The notes below the pieces were generated by a model. It searched no databases and had not been told where the DNA came from. It saw nothing but the letters and a program-made list of their open reading frames with translations. Both the position numbers and the translations under genes were made by a program. From an uncultured Kiritimatiellota bacterium (GTDB taxonomy: Bacteria; Verrucomicrobiota; Kiritimatiellia; RFP12; DVOR01), in the NCBI GenBank assembly GCA_944389565.1, contig CALXMV010000002.1, positions 1 to 49,308 on the forward strand: a stretch of 49,308 nt of DNA, written 5' to 3'. Within the stretch, counting starts at the first letter, position 1. Each line of letters opens with the position of its first letter. This document shows, one piece after another, positions 23,906 to 33,009 of the stretch.

Positions 23906-24159
23906 ACGTCAGGGAACAGAGGCGGGTTTTGGAGGGCATTGCCCGTTTGCTTTCGTCGGCGAGCGGGTTGCTTGAGTCGGCCATCGGGGATGCGCACAGG
24001 TTGCGGGATAAGGCCGACGAGGATTGCCCGTTCGACGTGGACACGTTGGACGAGGATCTTTGCAGGGCCATCGAAAACTTGTGCGACGACGTGCGGGTGG
24101 CCTGCGGGGAGGTCGACGAGTTGCTGGAGTGGTACGACGAGGAGGAGAACGTGGAATGA
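23902..24159 (+). CDS. Hypothetical acidic 85-aa early phage protein
   Basis: A small acidic protein of helical character (MNVREQRRVLEGIARLL..., ending LLEWYDEEENVE). No family is recognised. It is joined to both neighbours by ATGA overlaps and is certainly part of the early operon. Confidence 0.65.
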   Translation: MNVREQRRVLEGIARLLSSASGLLESAIGDAHRLRDKADEDCPFDVDTLDEDLCRAIENLCDDVRVACGEVDELLEWYDEEENVE

Positions 24160-24398
24160 GGCGTGAGGATTGGGTCGCGCGGGAGCGGCGCGTGGCGCGG
24201 GAGCGCGAGGCGTGGCGGCTGGAGTGCCGGCGGCGGGAGGCGTGGGAGATGGTGGCGGTGGCGGTGGGGTCGGCGCTGCTGTGGTTGCCGTTGGCATGGG
24301 CGGTGGGGCGTTCGCTGGATGGGGAGGGCGCGTTGTGGGAGGTGGGCGACACCGGCGCGCCGGAGATCGCGGAGGAGGTGGCGTATGGCTTTGAGTGA
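24156..24398 (+). CDS. Hypothetical 80-aa protein with one transmembrane segment
   Basis: A basic, Arg/Glu-rich first 30 residues, then a single hydrophobic helix (MVAVAVGSALLWLPLAWAVG) and an acidic tail. The start overlaps the upstream stop by ATGA. No family is recognised. Confidence 0.6.
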   Translation: MRREDWVARERRVAREREAWRLECRRREAWEMVAVAVGSALLWLPLAWAVGRSLDGEGALWEVGDTGAPEIAEEVAYGFE

Positions 24399-24813
24399 GG
24401 CGTTGCCGGGGTGGTTCCGGCTGGGGGCATGGGTGACGGACGGGACGGGCCCGGCGATGGCGGTGGGCCAGATCCGCCGGATCGACCTGGACGAGGAGGT
24501 GGTGGACGTGGCTTGGGTACGTTATTACGGGACGCCGAAGACGCCGGATCGCGAGACGCTGCCGCTGTGGTCGGCGTTGCGGCCGGTGCGTTTCCGGGAG
24601 CCGACCTTCGAGGAGGGCGTGGGCTTCCTGGGGAAGGTGATGGTGTCGCCGGGCACGGTGCGCAGGCGCGCGACGCTTTTGGTGGAGGTGGGCCAGGCGA
24701 TGGATGATTGCGGCAACCTGCTGACGACCTTCAACAGGATCCCGTGGGAGTGCCTGCAGACGTCCACGGTCGAGGGGCTGCCCTTCGGCGTGGCGGAGGA
24801 GGCGCGCGAATGA
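24385..24813 (+). CDS. Hypothetical 142-aa early phage protein
   Basis: A soluble protein beginning MALSEALPGWFRLGAWVTDG, with a beta-rich first half. QIRRIDLDEEVVDVAWVRYYG looks like a small SH3-like barrel strand set. The end has FNRIPWECLQTSTVEGLPFG. It overlaps the upstream gene by 14 bases and the next by ATGA. No named family. Confidence 0.65.
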   Translation: MALSEALPGWFRLGAWVTDGTGPAMAVGQIRRIDLDEEVVDVAWVRYYGTPKTPDRETLPLWSALRPVRFREPTFEEGVGFLGKVMVSPGTVRRRATLLVEVGQAMDDCGNLLTTFNRIPWECLQTSTVEGLPFGVAEEARE

Positions 24814-25064
24814 ACAGGGATGCGACGCGGGCGCGGATCGCGCCGGAGGTGCTCGCCGCGCGGCCGCTCTCGGCGCGCGAGGTGGCGGCGGCCTATGGGA
24901 TTGACGTGGCGACGGTGCTGGACGCGTGCAACCTGTTCGTCCAGTCGCGCGGGCGCAAGGGGCTGCGTTGCTATCGCGAGGGGCGTTATTGGCGGATCCG
25001 CCCGGTGAACGTGGAGGCGTGGATCTGCCAGTTGGAGGAGGACACGGCGAAATGTCTGCGTTGA
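24810..25064 (+). CDS. Small HTH-type DNA-binding protein
   Basis: An 84-residue protein. RPLSAREVAAAYGIDVATVLDACNLF is a helix-turn-helix, followed by a wing-like YREGRYWRIRPVNVEAW, similar in plan to excisionase-type domains. It is in the coupled early operon, overlapping ATGA upstream and 13 bases downstream. Role is unknown; an early regulator or helper. Confidence 0.65.
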   Translation: MNRDATRARIAPEVLAARPLSAREVAAAYGIDVATVLDACNLFVQSRGRKGLRCYREGRYWRIRPVNVEAWICQLEEDTAKCLR

Positions 25065-25597
25065 ACGGCGGCGAGATTTTGCCAGACGAGGGCTTCCTGC
25101 CGGGCTTCGAACGGCTGGACGCGACGCGCGAGGCCATCGCGCGCCTCTCCGACGCCGACATCGATCGGCGTTTCCCCGCCCACACGGGCGCGAACCTGAA
25201 GGCATCGAACCCGCGGCTCTACGCCGTGGCGGCGCGGCTGTTTTTCGAATTCGGCTTCTCGCAGCGAGAGATCGCCGTGATGTGCCAGATCTCGCGCGGG
25301 AGCGTCGCCGCCATCATCGAGACCGAGCAAGGCGCCGGACGCTCCGTCGCCCAGCGTCGCGCCCGCCTCGCCCGCCTCCGCCGCCTCAGCGAGCGTGCCC
25401 TGGCCACCCTCGAAGGCCTCCTCGCCGACGAAGAGGCCGTCCGCAAGGCCGGACCCGTCGCCATCGCCTCCATCTGGAAGACACTGGAAGAGGCCGGCGC
25501 GGCCCTGGGCCAGGAGTTGGACAAGGTCGTGGAAGTGCGCGAGCCCCCCGCGAAGGCCGAGAGCCTCGACGAGGCCACGAAGTTCCTGGAGGCATGA
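25052..25597 (+). CDS. HTH-containing phage protein (terminase small subunit-like or regulator)
   Basis: A 181-residue protein. A helix-turn-helix at about 70-92 (FFEFGFSQREIAVMCQISRGSVAAII) is followed by a long Arg/Ala-rich coiled region and an acidic tail. The HTH-plus-coil plan resembles small terminase subunits, but TerL is 15 kb away, so a regulatory role is equally likely. The start at 25052 overlaps the upstream gene by 13 bases. Third-position bases change from G-rich to C-rich in the second half. Confidence 0.6.
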   Translation: MSALNGGEILPDEGFLPGFERLDATREAIARLSDADIDRRFPAHTGANLKASNPRLYAVAARLFFEFGFSQREIAVMCQISRGSVAAIIETEQGAGRSVAQRRARLARLRRLSERALATLEGLLADEEAVRKAGPVAIASIWKTLEEAGAALGQELDKVVEVREPPAKAESLDEATKFLEA

Positions 25598-25815
25598 AAA
25601 TGGTCGCGCGTGACGGAATGGATTTGGTGGGGCCGAAATGGCGTGGGCGGGAGCGCGGGGCGCGCGCGAGGAAGGTTTCACAGTTCGTAGGCGTGTTGGA
25701 AAGTCAATCTGTTATGAAGACTGTGCAAGCGGTTTGCATGGAGCAGGGGGCGGGGGGGCCTCCCCCCCGCGCGGCGACGCCCCCCCCTTTCGTTAAATGC
25801 ATGAGGAGGTCGGAG

Positions 25816-26247
25816 ATGGGCGAGAGGAGACGGAAGTGGGTGAGCGTGAGCGAGGGGCGGGTGGTGCTGGACGACCCGTTGCCTGAGGTGTACGGGGATT
25901 GGGGGGTGTGCCGTGCGCTGGGGTGGCGGCGGAGGAAGTTGGTGGCGTTTCGGAAAACGTTGCGCCGGGGTGTGGATTGGGATGTTCGCGAGGGGGAGGT
26001 GGGGATGACGGGGGCGTGGTGCCGCGCTCGGGGGCTGGACGTGAAAAGCCTGGCGCCGGCGGGGGGCGTGGTGTCGATGGAGGTGGTGGGGTTTGTGGCG
26101 AACCGGCAGTTGGTGCTTGGGCGTGCGATCGGCGCGGGGGTGGTGGGGCCGGTGCGGGTGCGTGACGCGGGGGATTTCCGGCGTGGGGATGTGTTTGAGG
26201 TGTCGGGGGGGCGGATTGTGGGGCCTTGGCCGAGGAGGGATTGGTGA
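25816..26247 (+). CDS. Hypothetical 143-aa phage protein
   Basis: A basic protein beginning MGERRRKWVSVSEGRVVLDD. The first half contains YGDWGVCRALGWRRRKLVAFRKTLRRGVDW, which could be a short HTH for DNA binding. AGGAGG 6 bases upstream supports ATG 25816. The frame is open back to ATG 25594, which overlaps the previous stop, so a 217-aa form cannot be excluded, but the extra part crosses a long G/C-run hairpin (25746-25772) and looks non-coding. The stop overlaps the next start (TGATG). Confidence 0.6.
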   Translation: MGERRRKWVSVSEGRVVLDDPLPEVYGDWGVCRALGWRRRKLVAFRKTLRRGVDWDVREGEVGMTGAWCRARGLDVKSLAPAGGVVSMEVVGFVANRQLVLGRAIGAGVVGPVRVRDAGDFRRGDVFEVSGGRIVGPWPRRDW

Positions 26248-26588
26248 TGGGTTGCTCGCGTGAGGAGGGTTTGCTGCGTTCGTTCTGGGAGCTGCATTGC
26301 GAGCGGCTTTCGGCGCGGGGGCGTGGGGCGTTGTGGACGGTGTTCGCGGTGGAGGGGCAGGCGTTGGACGCGGATGCGTGGGTGTATCTGCTGGGGCCGG
26401 AGTGGCGGTTCGCGTTGGGGGAGCTGGTGGGGAATGGGTTTGGGCATTTGGTGGCGCGCGGCGGTGGGTGGGTGTTCGAGCGGGCGCGGGGGCCTGAGGA
26501 GCGTGTGCGTGGGAATGAGCTTGTGAGGCGGCGCAGGGTGCGCGGCCGTGACGGAAAGGATGCATGTGATGAGCTGGATCAAGATTGA
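26247..26588 (+). CDS. Hypothetical 113-aa phage protein
   Basis: The protein begins MGCSREEGLLRSFWELHCER, helical then basic. GAGGAGGG 7 bases upstream and the TGATG overlap support the start. It overlaps the next gene by 20 bases. No family is recognised. Confidence 0.6.
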   Translation: MGCSREEGLLRSFWELHCERLSARGRGALWTVFAVEGQALDADAWVYLLGPEWRFALGELVGNGFGHLVARGGGWVFERARGPEERVRGNELVRRRRVRGRDGKDACDELDQD

Positions 26589-27306
26589 GACGACGTTGCC
26601 GCAGAAGCCGGAGACGATAAAAATCTCGGCGATTCTGAAAAAAAAGCCGTCGGAGGTGGTCGGGGCGTTGGTGGTGCTTTGGTGCCTGACTGACGGGCTG
26701 ACGGAGGATGGGTTCCTGCAGTATTACGGGCGGAAGGAGATCGACGCGGCGGTGGGGATGCGTGGGTTCTGCGCGGCGTTGGAGGCGGTGGGGTGGATTG
26801 AGTTAGGCGTTGATGGGGCGAGGCTTGTGAATTATGGGAAGCATAACGGGCGGAGCGCGAAGTGCCGTGCGGAGACGGCGCGGCGTGTGGGGAGGAGGCG
26901 TGCGCGGGGCGTTACGGAGGTAACGGAGGGTGAGGGTTCGTGTAACGGTGATTGCGTTACGGATGTAACGGGCGTGGCGTTAGCTAGAGAAGAGAAGAGG
27001 AGAGAGTACTCTCTGGGAGAGAGTACTCAACGCGCGAGGCGCGTTACATCGACCCCCTCTCCCGAGGGTTTTGTCCCTCCGTCGGAGGAGGAGGTGGCGG
27101 GGGCCGTGGGGGTGGGCGGTTTTGATTTGGCGGAGGGCCGGAAGTTCTGGCTGTGGCATCAGGCGAGGGGGTGGCGCGGGGTGGAGGATTGGCGTGCGGC
27201 GCTGGCGCTGTGGATGACGCGTGCGGGGGGGCTTGAGGCGCCTGCCGCGGCGGGCGAGGAGCCGGCGGGCGTCCGGGTGACGCGGGCGGACGTGGAGATC
27301 GGTTGA
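26569..27306 (+). CDS. Phage replication initiator-like protein
   Basis: A 245-residue protein. The N-terminus SWIKIETTLPQKPETIKISAILKKKPSEVVGALVVLWCLTDG resembles the winged-helix N-domain of phage replisome-organiser or DnaT/DnaD-like proteins. It has an Arg-rich linker (about 105-125), a low-complexity middle and a C-terminal helical block with FWLWHQARGWRGVEDWRAALALWM, which resembles helicase-loader tails. AAGGA 8 bases upstream supports ATG 26569. The DnaB helicase gene follows 20 bases downstream, fitting an initiator or loader role. Note a GC-poorer, repeat-rich spot near 27,000 (GAGAGAGTACTC). Confidence 0.7.
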   Translation: MSWIKIETTLPQKPETIKISAILKKKPSEVVGALVVLWCLTDGLTEDGFLQYYGRKEIDAAVGMRGFCAALEAVGWIELGVDGARLVNYGKHNGRSAKCRAETARRVGRRRARGVTEVTEGEGSCNGDCVTDVTGVALAREEKRREYSLGESTQRARRVTSTPSPEGFVPPSEEEVAGAVGVGGFDLAEGRKFWLWHQARGWRGVEDWRAALALWMTRAGGLEAPAAAGEEPAGVRVTRADVEIG

Positions 27307-27325
27307 GCGGGAAGGACGGTGCGTC

Positions 27326-28963
27326 ATGGGCGATCGGGATTTGGCGAAAATGCGTGGCGCCGTGGGGGATGGGGCGTTCGGGGGGGTGTCCGGGGATGGG
27401 ACGGGGGAGGTGGAGCGTTGCCTGATCGGGGCGGTGCTGGTGGAGCCGGCGTTGGCGATGGGGGTGTGCGAGAGGCGTGGGGTGGACGAGGGGTGGTTCA
27501 CGCTGCCGGAGTGCCGTGCGGTGTGGCCGGTGCTGACGCGGCTGTGGCGTGAGAGCGGGGTGATGGACCCGGCGGTGTTGGGGCAGGCGTTGGGGCGGTC
27601 GGGGGCGGTGAGGTGGCTGACGGGGTGCATGGAGCTGTGCGTGACGGGGAGGCACGCGGGGGCGTATGTGGAGCGGTTGGCGGCGGCGCGGCTGTCGCGG
27701 GCGGTGGCGGCGTTGGGGCGGGATCTGATCCGGGATGCGGCGGAGCTTGGGGGGCAGGAGGCGTTGGAGCGTGCGGAGGGGGCGTTGGGGGCGTTGCGGG
27801 AGCAGGAGAAGGCGAGTTACGGTGGGTTTTCGACGGTGGGGGATTTCGAGGGTGCGATCGTGGCGGATTACGAGCTGGTGAGGCGGAGGCGGATCGTGGA
27901 GGGGGATCTGAAGTTCTTCACGGGGTTGCGCCTGCCGTGGGACGTGCTGAACGTGAAGTACACGGGGGTGAAGCCTGGGATCCATATCGTGGCGGCGCGG
28001 CCGAGCCAGGGGAAGACGGCGATCGCGGTGTGCATGAGCGGGGGGCTGGCGTTCGACGGGGTGAGGCAGCTGTTTTTCAGCGTGGACATGCATCCGCGGC
28101 TGTTGGCGGAGCGTTATGGGGCGTTGTTCGGGCAGGTGAGTTTGCCGAAGCTGAACTTCGGGGGGAGCGCGGCGGACATCGAGCGGCTGAAGGCGGGTTT
28201 GTGGCGGGTGCGTCACGCGGGGGCGGCATCCCGTGAGGGGGCGCACCCGGACAACATCCTGATTTCGGACGCGTGGCGTGTGGACCGGATGGTGGGGGAG
28301 ATCCATCGGGCGGTGAGGTACGACGGGGTGCGGTGCGTGTGGGTGGATTACCTGCAGATTCTGAGCGGGGACCGGGAGTACCGGACGCACAAGGAGGAGA
28401 TCGATTCGGTGTTGGCGCGGCTGAAGCAGACGGCGCTTTCGCTGGGGATCCCGATTTTCTGCCTGGCGCAGCTGAACCGCGAGAACGGGAAGGATCCGAG
28501 CCGTGAGCCGCAGCTGACGGATCTGGGGGACAGTGGGAGCATCGAGCGGGAGGCGAGCACGGTGCTGATGCTGTGGAAGGATCCGGCGGTGCGGAAGGCG
28601 TGGGATGAGCGGCCGCCGTTGGATCTGGCGTTGGGGCAGGAGAGTTTGGCGGAGAAGCTGGAGCCGATGTGGTTGCTTTTGCTGAAGAACCAGCAGGGGG
28701 CGACGGGGCGGGCGCCGTTCGTGTTTTACAAGAATTATTTCATGTTCCGGCCGGCGGATCATTCGGCGCGGCCGGTGTTGACGCGGGACAAGGCGAACCG
28801 TGTGGTGAAGGAGGATCGGTCGCCGTTTTTCGGGAAGATCCGGGATGATTTCCTGGTGTTGTCGAAGGCGGACGGGTCGGGTTTGGACGATTATCTGGAG
28901 AAGGTTGGGGCGCTTGGGTTCCGGGGGTTGGAGAACTTGAACCGACGGGAGGTGCGGGAATGA
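27326..28963 (+). CDS. dnaB: DnaB-type replicative helicase
   Basis: A 545-residue helicase that unwinds the lagging-strand template at phage forks. The DnaB N-terminal domain (VERCLIGAVLVEPAL..., about 30-115) is followed by the RecA-like motor: Walker A ARPSQGKTA (about K230), VWVDYLQIL (Walker B), LAQLNRE and LGDSGSIEREASTVLMLWKD, all typical DnaB motifs. It is slightly longer than host DnaB owing to a C-terminal extension. The gene is very G-rich on this strand. It follows the initiator gene and closes the replication module. Confidence 0.93.
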   Translation: MGDRDLAKMRGAVGDGAFGGVSGDGTGEVERCLIGAVLVEPALAMGVCERRGVDEGWFTLPECRAVWPVLTRLWRESGVMDPAVLGQALGRSGAVRWLTGCMELCVTGRHAGAYVERLAAARLSRAVAALGRDLIRDAAELGGQEALERAEGALGALREQEKASYGGFSTVGDFEGAIVADYELVRRRRIVEGDLKFFTGLRLPWDVLNVKYTGVKPGIHIVAARPSQGKTAIAVCMSGGLAFDGVRQLFFSVDMHPRLLAERYGALFGQVSLPKLNFGGSAADIERLKAGLWRVRHAGAASREGAHPDNILISDAWRVDRMVGEIHRAVRYDGVRCVWVDYLQILSGDREYRTHKEEIDSVLARLKQTALSLGIPIFCLAQLNRENGKDPSREPQLTDLGDSGSIEREASTVLMLWKDPAVRKAWDERPPLDLALGQESLAEKLEPMWLLLLKNQQGATGRAPFVFYKNYFMFRPADHSARPVLTRDKANRVVKEDRSPFFGKIRDDFLVLSKADGSGLDDYLEKVGALGFRGLENLNRREVRE

Positions 28964-28977
28964 GCGCGTTTTTGGGA

Positions 28978-29095
28978 AATCATGGAGGGCACAAAGGTGT
29001 GGGGCGCTGCCCCACGCCCTGCAAGGGGCGCTGCCCCTTGACCCTGCCAGGGAGCACGGCTCCCTGGACCCCGGGGCGCGCCTGCGGCTTGCCCT
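28978..29095. repeat. Interspersed GC hairpin repeat, copy 2
   Basis: Begins GGAGGGCACAAAGG and contains GTGGGGCGCTGCCCCAC, then AAGGGGCGCTGCCCCTTGACC and CAGGGAGC...GCTCCCTGGACCCC. Stacked hairpins after dnaB, with the same plan as copies near 21,057 and 35,098. Confidence 0.7.
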
Positions 29096-29124
29096 TGTTT
29101 GGATGAAGGATTGGAGGATTGGTT

Positions 29125-29439
29125 ATGCCGGATTGGATGAAGTACAACCATGTGAGGCGGTCGGTGGCGGCGACGGGGATGGAGGTGGAGGCGCGGCCGG
29201 GGCGCGCGTGCGCGGATTGCGCGCGGTGGCGGTGTTGGGCGCGTGGGGATGAGCGGTGCGGGGTGTGCGTGCGTGTGGCGGGGGAGCTGGTGACGTGCGA
29301 TGGGTGGGGGGAGGCGTGCCCGCTTTTCGCGGCGCGTGCGGGGGAGGCGCGGCTGGTGGGGGAGCGGGCGCCCGTGCCGCGCGCCGTGAATCGCGGGGGG
29401 GCGCGGGGATCCGGTGGGCTGAGATTGTTTGATTTTTGA
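29125..29439 (+). CDS. Cysteine-rich (zinc-binding?) 104-aa phage protein
   Basis: Starts MPDWMKYNHVRRSVAATG. The middle has six or seven Cys in a compact pattern (CADCARWRCW...CGVC...CDGWGEACPLF), suggesting one or two metal sites. GGAGG 7 bases before ATG 29125 supports the start. The C-terminus contains VNRGG from a single TGAATCG-like unit. No family is recognised. Confidence 0.6.
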   Translation: MPDWMKYNHVRRSVAATGMEVEARPGRACADCARWRCWARGDERCGVCVRVAGELVTCDGWGEACPLFAARAGEARLVGERAPVPRAVNRGGARGSGGLRLFDF

Positions 29440-29457
29440 GGGGCGCCGCGCGCCCCG

Positions 29458-29478
29458 TGAATCGTGAATCGTGAATCG
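29458..29478 (+). repeat. TGAATCG heptamer array (3 units)
   Basis: Three perfect TGAATCG units between two short GC hairpins (GGGGCGCCGCGCGCCCC before, GCGCCCCTGTCGGGGC after), in the gap between two small genes. Confidence 0.9.
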
Positions 29479-29510
29479 AGCGCCCCTGTCGGGGCAGAAA
29501 GGACAGGTCG

Positions 29511-29801
29511 ATGAACTGGTTGCAGCGGAAGTGGTTTGAGCGGCGCGAGCGCGAGGCGTTGGCGTGGGAGGCCCGGCGGGCGATGCTGGGGGAGGAGGTG
29601 TTGGCGGCGTTGGGGGGGCTGAGTCTGGAGCAGCGGCAGGCGATCGAGCGTGTGTTGCAGCGTGTGATTGACGGGCGATGCGCGATTTTGGCGCGGAGCG
29701 CGACGTTGCCGGAGGGGGCGTTGCGTGAGGCGCGTGGGGCGATCATGGGGTTGCAGGATCTGGCGGATGGGTTGCGTGGGCTGTGGGGGGCGGAGAAATG
29801 A
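29511..29801 (+). CDS. Hypothetical 96-aa helical phage protein
   Basis: MNWLQRKWFERREREALAWE opens an entirely helical, Arg/Glu/Ala-rich protein. GAAAGGACAGG precedes the start. The interval from its end to 29,940 holds no clear gene, only short G-rich open frames. Confidence 0.55.
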   Translation: MNWLQRKWFERREREALAWEARRAMLGEEVLAALGGLSLEQRQAIERVLQRVIDGRCAILARSATLPEGALREARGAIMGLQDLADGLRGLWGAEK

Positions 29802-29940
29802 GCGGGATGTCCGGTCTGTTTTGGCCTGGGGGTGTTTTTCGGGGTTGCGTTTTTTGGGATGATGGGGGCGTGGCGCGTGGGGCGTCCGGCCGGGTGGCCG
29901 GGGCTTCGCGCGCGTTTTGTTTTCGTGGAGGGTCTCTGGG

Positions 29941-30831
29941 ATGTTGGAGACGGTGAGTTGCGAGCGGTTGATGAGGCGGTGCGCGTCGGCGGTGGGGTTC
30001 ACGGCGGGGGTGCCTTCGGGGAGCGGTTTCGGGGAGCGGCTCTGCGACACGGTGAACGATGCGGTGGCGCGGGTGTGGGGGAAGGCGCGTTGGCCGCAGC
30101 TGACGGTGTTCGAGCGGCGGTGGTTTCGGCCGCCGTGGGGGGAGGGGGTGGCATATGAGGCGGGGCAGGAGGTGTGGCACGCGGGGGCGTATTGGCGGGC
30201 GGCGCTGGCCGGGCCGGTGGGGGAGCCTGGGGTGGACGCGGCGTGGGAGGAGGTGGCGTTGGCGGATTTGGTGAAGTTCATCGCGCTGGATCAGCCGTGG
30301 GAGCGGCATGAGATCGGGTTGCGCGGGGTGGATTTGGCGGCGTTCGCGTTTGGTCGGGACCCGCGGGTCTGCGCGGGGGCGGCGCCGTTGGCGGGGTGTG
30401 CGTGGATGGGGGATTATCCCGGGGGCGGGGCGACGCGGGTGCGTTTGCCGGCGGATGCGCCGGAGAGCGTGGTGGTGGCGTATCAGCCGCCGGCGCCTCG
30501 GTTTTCGCTGGAGGCGTGGGAGGCTGGGCGGGCGTATGGGTATGGGGAGCGGGTTTATCATGGGGGTGAGTGTTGGCGGTGCCTGGGGAATGGGGTGTCG
30601 GAGGAGCCGGTGGTGGATTGCGGCGTGGGGGTGTGGGAGCGTGTGCGGTTGCCGGAGTTCATGGTGGCGTGCGTGCGGGCTTATGTGGCGGCGGCGTTTT
30701 TGGAGGACGAGCAGGGGCGTGCGCGGGCGTATGGGCGTGCGGACGCGGAGCTGGAGGCGTTGCGGGAGGCGTTTTGCGGGGGAACGTCGGCGTATGGGGA
30801 GGCTGCTTTCGGAGGGTATGGCGATGAGTGA
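29941..30831 (+). CDS. Phage structural/tail-associated protein with CBM5/12-like repeats
   Basis: A 296-residue protein. Two aromatic repeats, [22 protein letters not shown] (about 75-96) and [22 protein letters not shown] (about 195-216), follow the Y..G..V.y.G..Y.a pattern of chitin-binding type CBM5/12 modules. The start has GGAGGG about 7 bases upstream. It overlaps the collagen-like fibre gene by 8 bases, so it may be an adaptor or glycan-binding piece of the host-recognition apparatus. Family assignment is tentative. Confidence 0.6.
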   Translation: MLETVSCERLMRRCASAVGFTAGVPSGSGFGERLCDTVNDAVARVWGKARWPQLTVFERRWFRPPWGEGVAYEAGQEVWHAGAYWRAALAGPVGEPGVDAAWEEVALADLVKFIALDQPWERHEIGLRGVDLAAFAFGRDPRVCAGAAPLAGCAWMGDYPGGGATRVRLPADAPESVVVAYQPPAPRFSLEAWEAGRAYGYGERVYHGGECWRCLGNGVSEEPVVDCGVGVWERVRLPEFMVACVRAYVAAAFLEDEQGRARAYGRADAELEALREAFCGGTSAYGEAAFGGYGDE

Positions 30832-32677
30832 GAGCCAGACGGATCGGTTTTACCCGAATGTGCGGGATGGCCGGGCGTGCCCTTACGCGGGGGACGCGGA
30901 GGCGGTGAAGGCGCATGTGGGGGCGCGGGACAACCCGCATGGGGTGACCGCCGAGCAGGTCGGCGCGGTCACGCCCGGCCAGGGTGACCTGCGATGGGTG
31001 GGGCTCTACGACCCGGAGCAGACCGAGCGGGCCACGCCGTTCGACGTGGCGGGGCTCTGGGCCATCGTCGTCCAGCAGGGGGAGGTCGGCGGCCTGCTCG
31101 TCGGCACGCGGCTGGGGCAGGGGGTCGAGGACCTCGACTTCACGACCGCCTTTCAGGCGCGCGCGATCACCGTGCGCGGCGACAGGAACACCAGTCCGAA
31201 GGTCTACCTGCTCTCGGCGACCGGCGTCTTCGAACCCGAGACGGTCGCCCAGATCCAGGACATCTCCAACCGCCTCGACGAGCACGACGGCAACGCGGGC
31301 GCCCACGGGGCCATCCAGAACGCCCTCAAGGCGCTCATCGCCGCCGAGGCGCAGGCCCGCGAAGCGGCCATCTCCGAAATCGAGCTCACCCCCGGCCCGC
31401 AGGGGCCCCAAGGCCCGAAGGGCGAGAAGGGCGAGAAGGGCGACCCCGGCCAAGACGGCGCCCCCGGCGCACAGGGCGAGAAGGGCGACCCCGGCCCAGA
31501 AGGCCCAGTGGGCCCAGCCGGCCCACAAGGGCCCCAAGGCCCCCAAGGCACCCAAGGCCCCAAGGGCGACCCCGGCGACGACGCCACCGTGACCATCGAC
31601 ACGGCCATGCCGGGGACGCCGGCCGACGACCACGTGCCCAGCACGAAGCTGCTCCGCGATGAACTGGAAGACCGACCGCACTTAGAGGTCTATGGCACCT
31701 ATTTCAGGTTTTCCGATTCGTCTAGCCGGTATATTTTATTCGACAATCTGGCCGGGTCGGAAGACAAGACGAAACTTGGCGTAGGCCAATTCGACGGCGG
31801 CCCGACAGAGAAATACATCGAACTTGCCGGCACGGCCTACGTGGACGCCAAGGTCGCCGAGGCCATCGACACGGCGATGCCCGCCGAGCCGGCGGACGAC
31901 CACGTGCCCAGCACGAAGCTGGTGAAGGCGGAGCTGAGCGCCCAATCGCTCTGGGAGAGGCTGGTCATCACCAATATCTCCGCCACGTCTGACGTTTCGG
32001 AGGCGGGTGGGATGGCGTTCACGTTCGGCTATCCCGCCGCATCCGGAGGCGGGCAGAACTTCCACTTCAAGCATGAACAGGCCAGCGAGACGTTCGTGGT
32101 CGCCCTGAACAAGGACAACGCGAACTATGCGGAGGTCACCCTTCCCACGAAGGCCTACGTGGACGGGGAGCTGGCGAAGCGGTCTCCGGAGCTGGTGGCC
32201 GGCGAGAACGTGACGCTGGAGGAACAGGCGGACGGGAGGGTGAAGGTCTCGGCGACGGGGGGAGAGGCCTACACGTTGCCGGTGGCTTCGGCGTCGCGGC
32301 TGGGCGGGGTGAAGGTGGACAGCGCGGGGGAGACGTCCGGGCTGAAGGTGGCGGGCGACGGCACGCTGAGCGTGAAGCTCTATGGGGTCGGCGGACTGCG
32401 CGTGGACATGGACGGTCTCTGCGTGAAGGTGGACTCCGGCAGCGGCGCCACGGAGCGCTCCGGGCTTTCGCTGGGGACGGGCGGACTGTCCGTGGCGCTT
32501 TCGGACGATTTTTATGGCGAGGGGACGAGCGGGCTCGAGAAGACGGATTACGGGCTGCGCGTGAACCTCGGGCCGCGGCTTGCCGCGATCCAGCCGGTGG
32601 TGGACAGCGGGAGCGTCGCGGAGGTGGCGGCGCAGTTCAACGCGCTCTTGGCGGCGCTGAAGGGGACGGGCGAATGA
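30824..32677 (+). CDS. Collagen-like tail fibre protein
   Basis: A 617-residue protein. An N-terminal domain (about 1-180) includes [14 protein letters not shown], a typical phage fibre motif. An uninterrupted Gly-X-Y collagen region (about 189-250, [19 protein letters not shown]...) follows, then repeated [18 protein letters not shown] / [18 protein letters not shown] segments and a C-terminal part with [17 protein letters not shown] beta repeats. Collagen triplets would trimerise the fibre. GGAGG lies 8 bases before ATG 30824. Base composition switches from G-rich to C-rich at about 30,945 inside the gene, hinting at mosaic origin. Confidence 0.85.
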   Translation: MSESQTDRFYPNVRDGRACPYAGDAEAVKAHVGARDNPHGVTAEQVGAVTPGQGDLRWVGLYDPEQTERATPFDVAGLWAIVVQQGEVGGLLVGTRLGQGVEDLDFTTAFQARAITVRGDRNTSPKVYLLSATGVFEPETVAQIQDISNRLDEHDGNAGAHGAIQNALKALIAAEAQAREAAISEIELTPGPQGPQGPKGEKGEKGDPGQDGAPGAQGEKGDPGPEGPVGPAGPQGPQGPQGTQGPKGDPGDDATVTIDTAMPGTPADDHVPSTKLLRDELEDRPHLEVYGTYFRFSDSSSRYILFDNLAGSEDKTKLGVGQFDGGPTEKYIELAGTAYVDAKVAEAIDTAMPAEPADDHVPSTKLVKAELSAQSLWERLVITNISATSDVSEAGGMAFTFGYPAASGGGQNFHFKHEQASETFVVALNKDNANYAEVTLPTKAYVDGELAKRSPELVAGENVTLEEQADGRVKVSATGGEAYTLPVASASRLGGVKVDSAGETSGLKVAGDGTLSVKLYGVGGLRVDMDGLCVKVDSGSGATERSGLSLGTGGLSVALSDDFYGEGTSGLEKTDYGLRVNLGPRLAAIQPVVDSGSVAEVAAQFNALLAALKGTGE

Positions 32678-33009
32678 GGATGCCGGGCACGCTGGGACAC
32701 CTGGGCCCACTGGGCCTTCTGGGACCTCTGGGCCTACTGGGCCCACTGGGCCTACTGGGCCTGCTGGGCCCACTGGGACAACTGGGCCGACTGGGCCCAC
32801 TGGGACAACTGGGCCTGCTGGGCCCACTGGGACAACTGGGCCTACTGGGCCCACTAGGCCTACTGTGCGCGCCTGACGGCGCGACGGGCCGACCCACGCC
32901 CCGCGCCTCCGCCCGTCGCCCCGGACGGGGCGCCCCCAGATGGCCCAGAAGGCCTAGCCGGCCCAGTGGGCGCAGATGTCCCAGCGGCGCGGGGGAGGTC
33001 GCGGCATGA
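32674..33009 (+). CDS. Leu-Gly triplet-repeat ORF overlapping the fibre gene end
   Basis: A 111-residue frame that overlaps the fibre stop by ATGA and overlaps the next gene start. Residues 5-68 are a tandem LG[PLQHR] repeat encoded by a 9-base minisatellite (CTGGGCCCA/CTGGGCCTA), followed by Arg/Pro-rich sequence. The reverse strand of the same DNA would read as collagen-like Gly-Pro triplets. Whether a protein is made is doubtful. The DNA may be an inverted copy of collagen-coding repeats that merely stays open. Confidence 0.35.
   Translation: MRMPGTLGHLGPLGLLGPLGLLGPLGLLGLLGPLGQLGRLGPLGQLGLLGPLGQLGLLGPLGLLCAPDGATGRPTPRASARRPGRGAPRWPRRPSRPSGRRCPSGAGEVAA

Noticed and set aside
29798..29940. 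Small gene between the 96-aa protein and the CBM-like protein
   Set aside because: Several short G-rich frames exist, but none has a ribosome site together with a plausible protein.
31736..32854. Collagen-like Gly-Pro frame on the minus strand after the fibre gene
   Set aside because: Only the minisatellite part reads as Gly-X-Y, the rest is shadow of the fibre gene, and there is no promoter or ribosome site.
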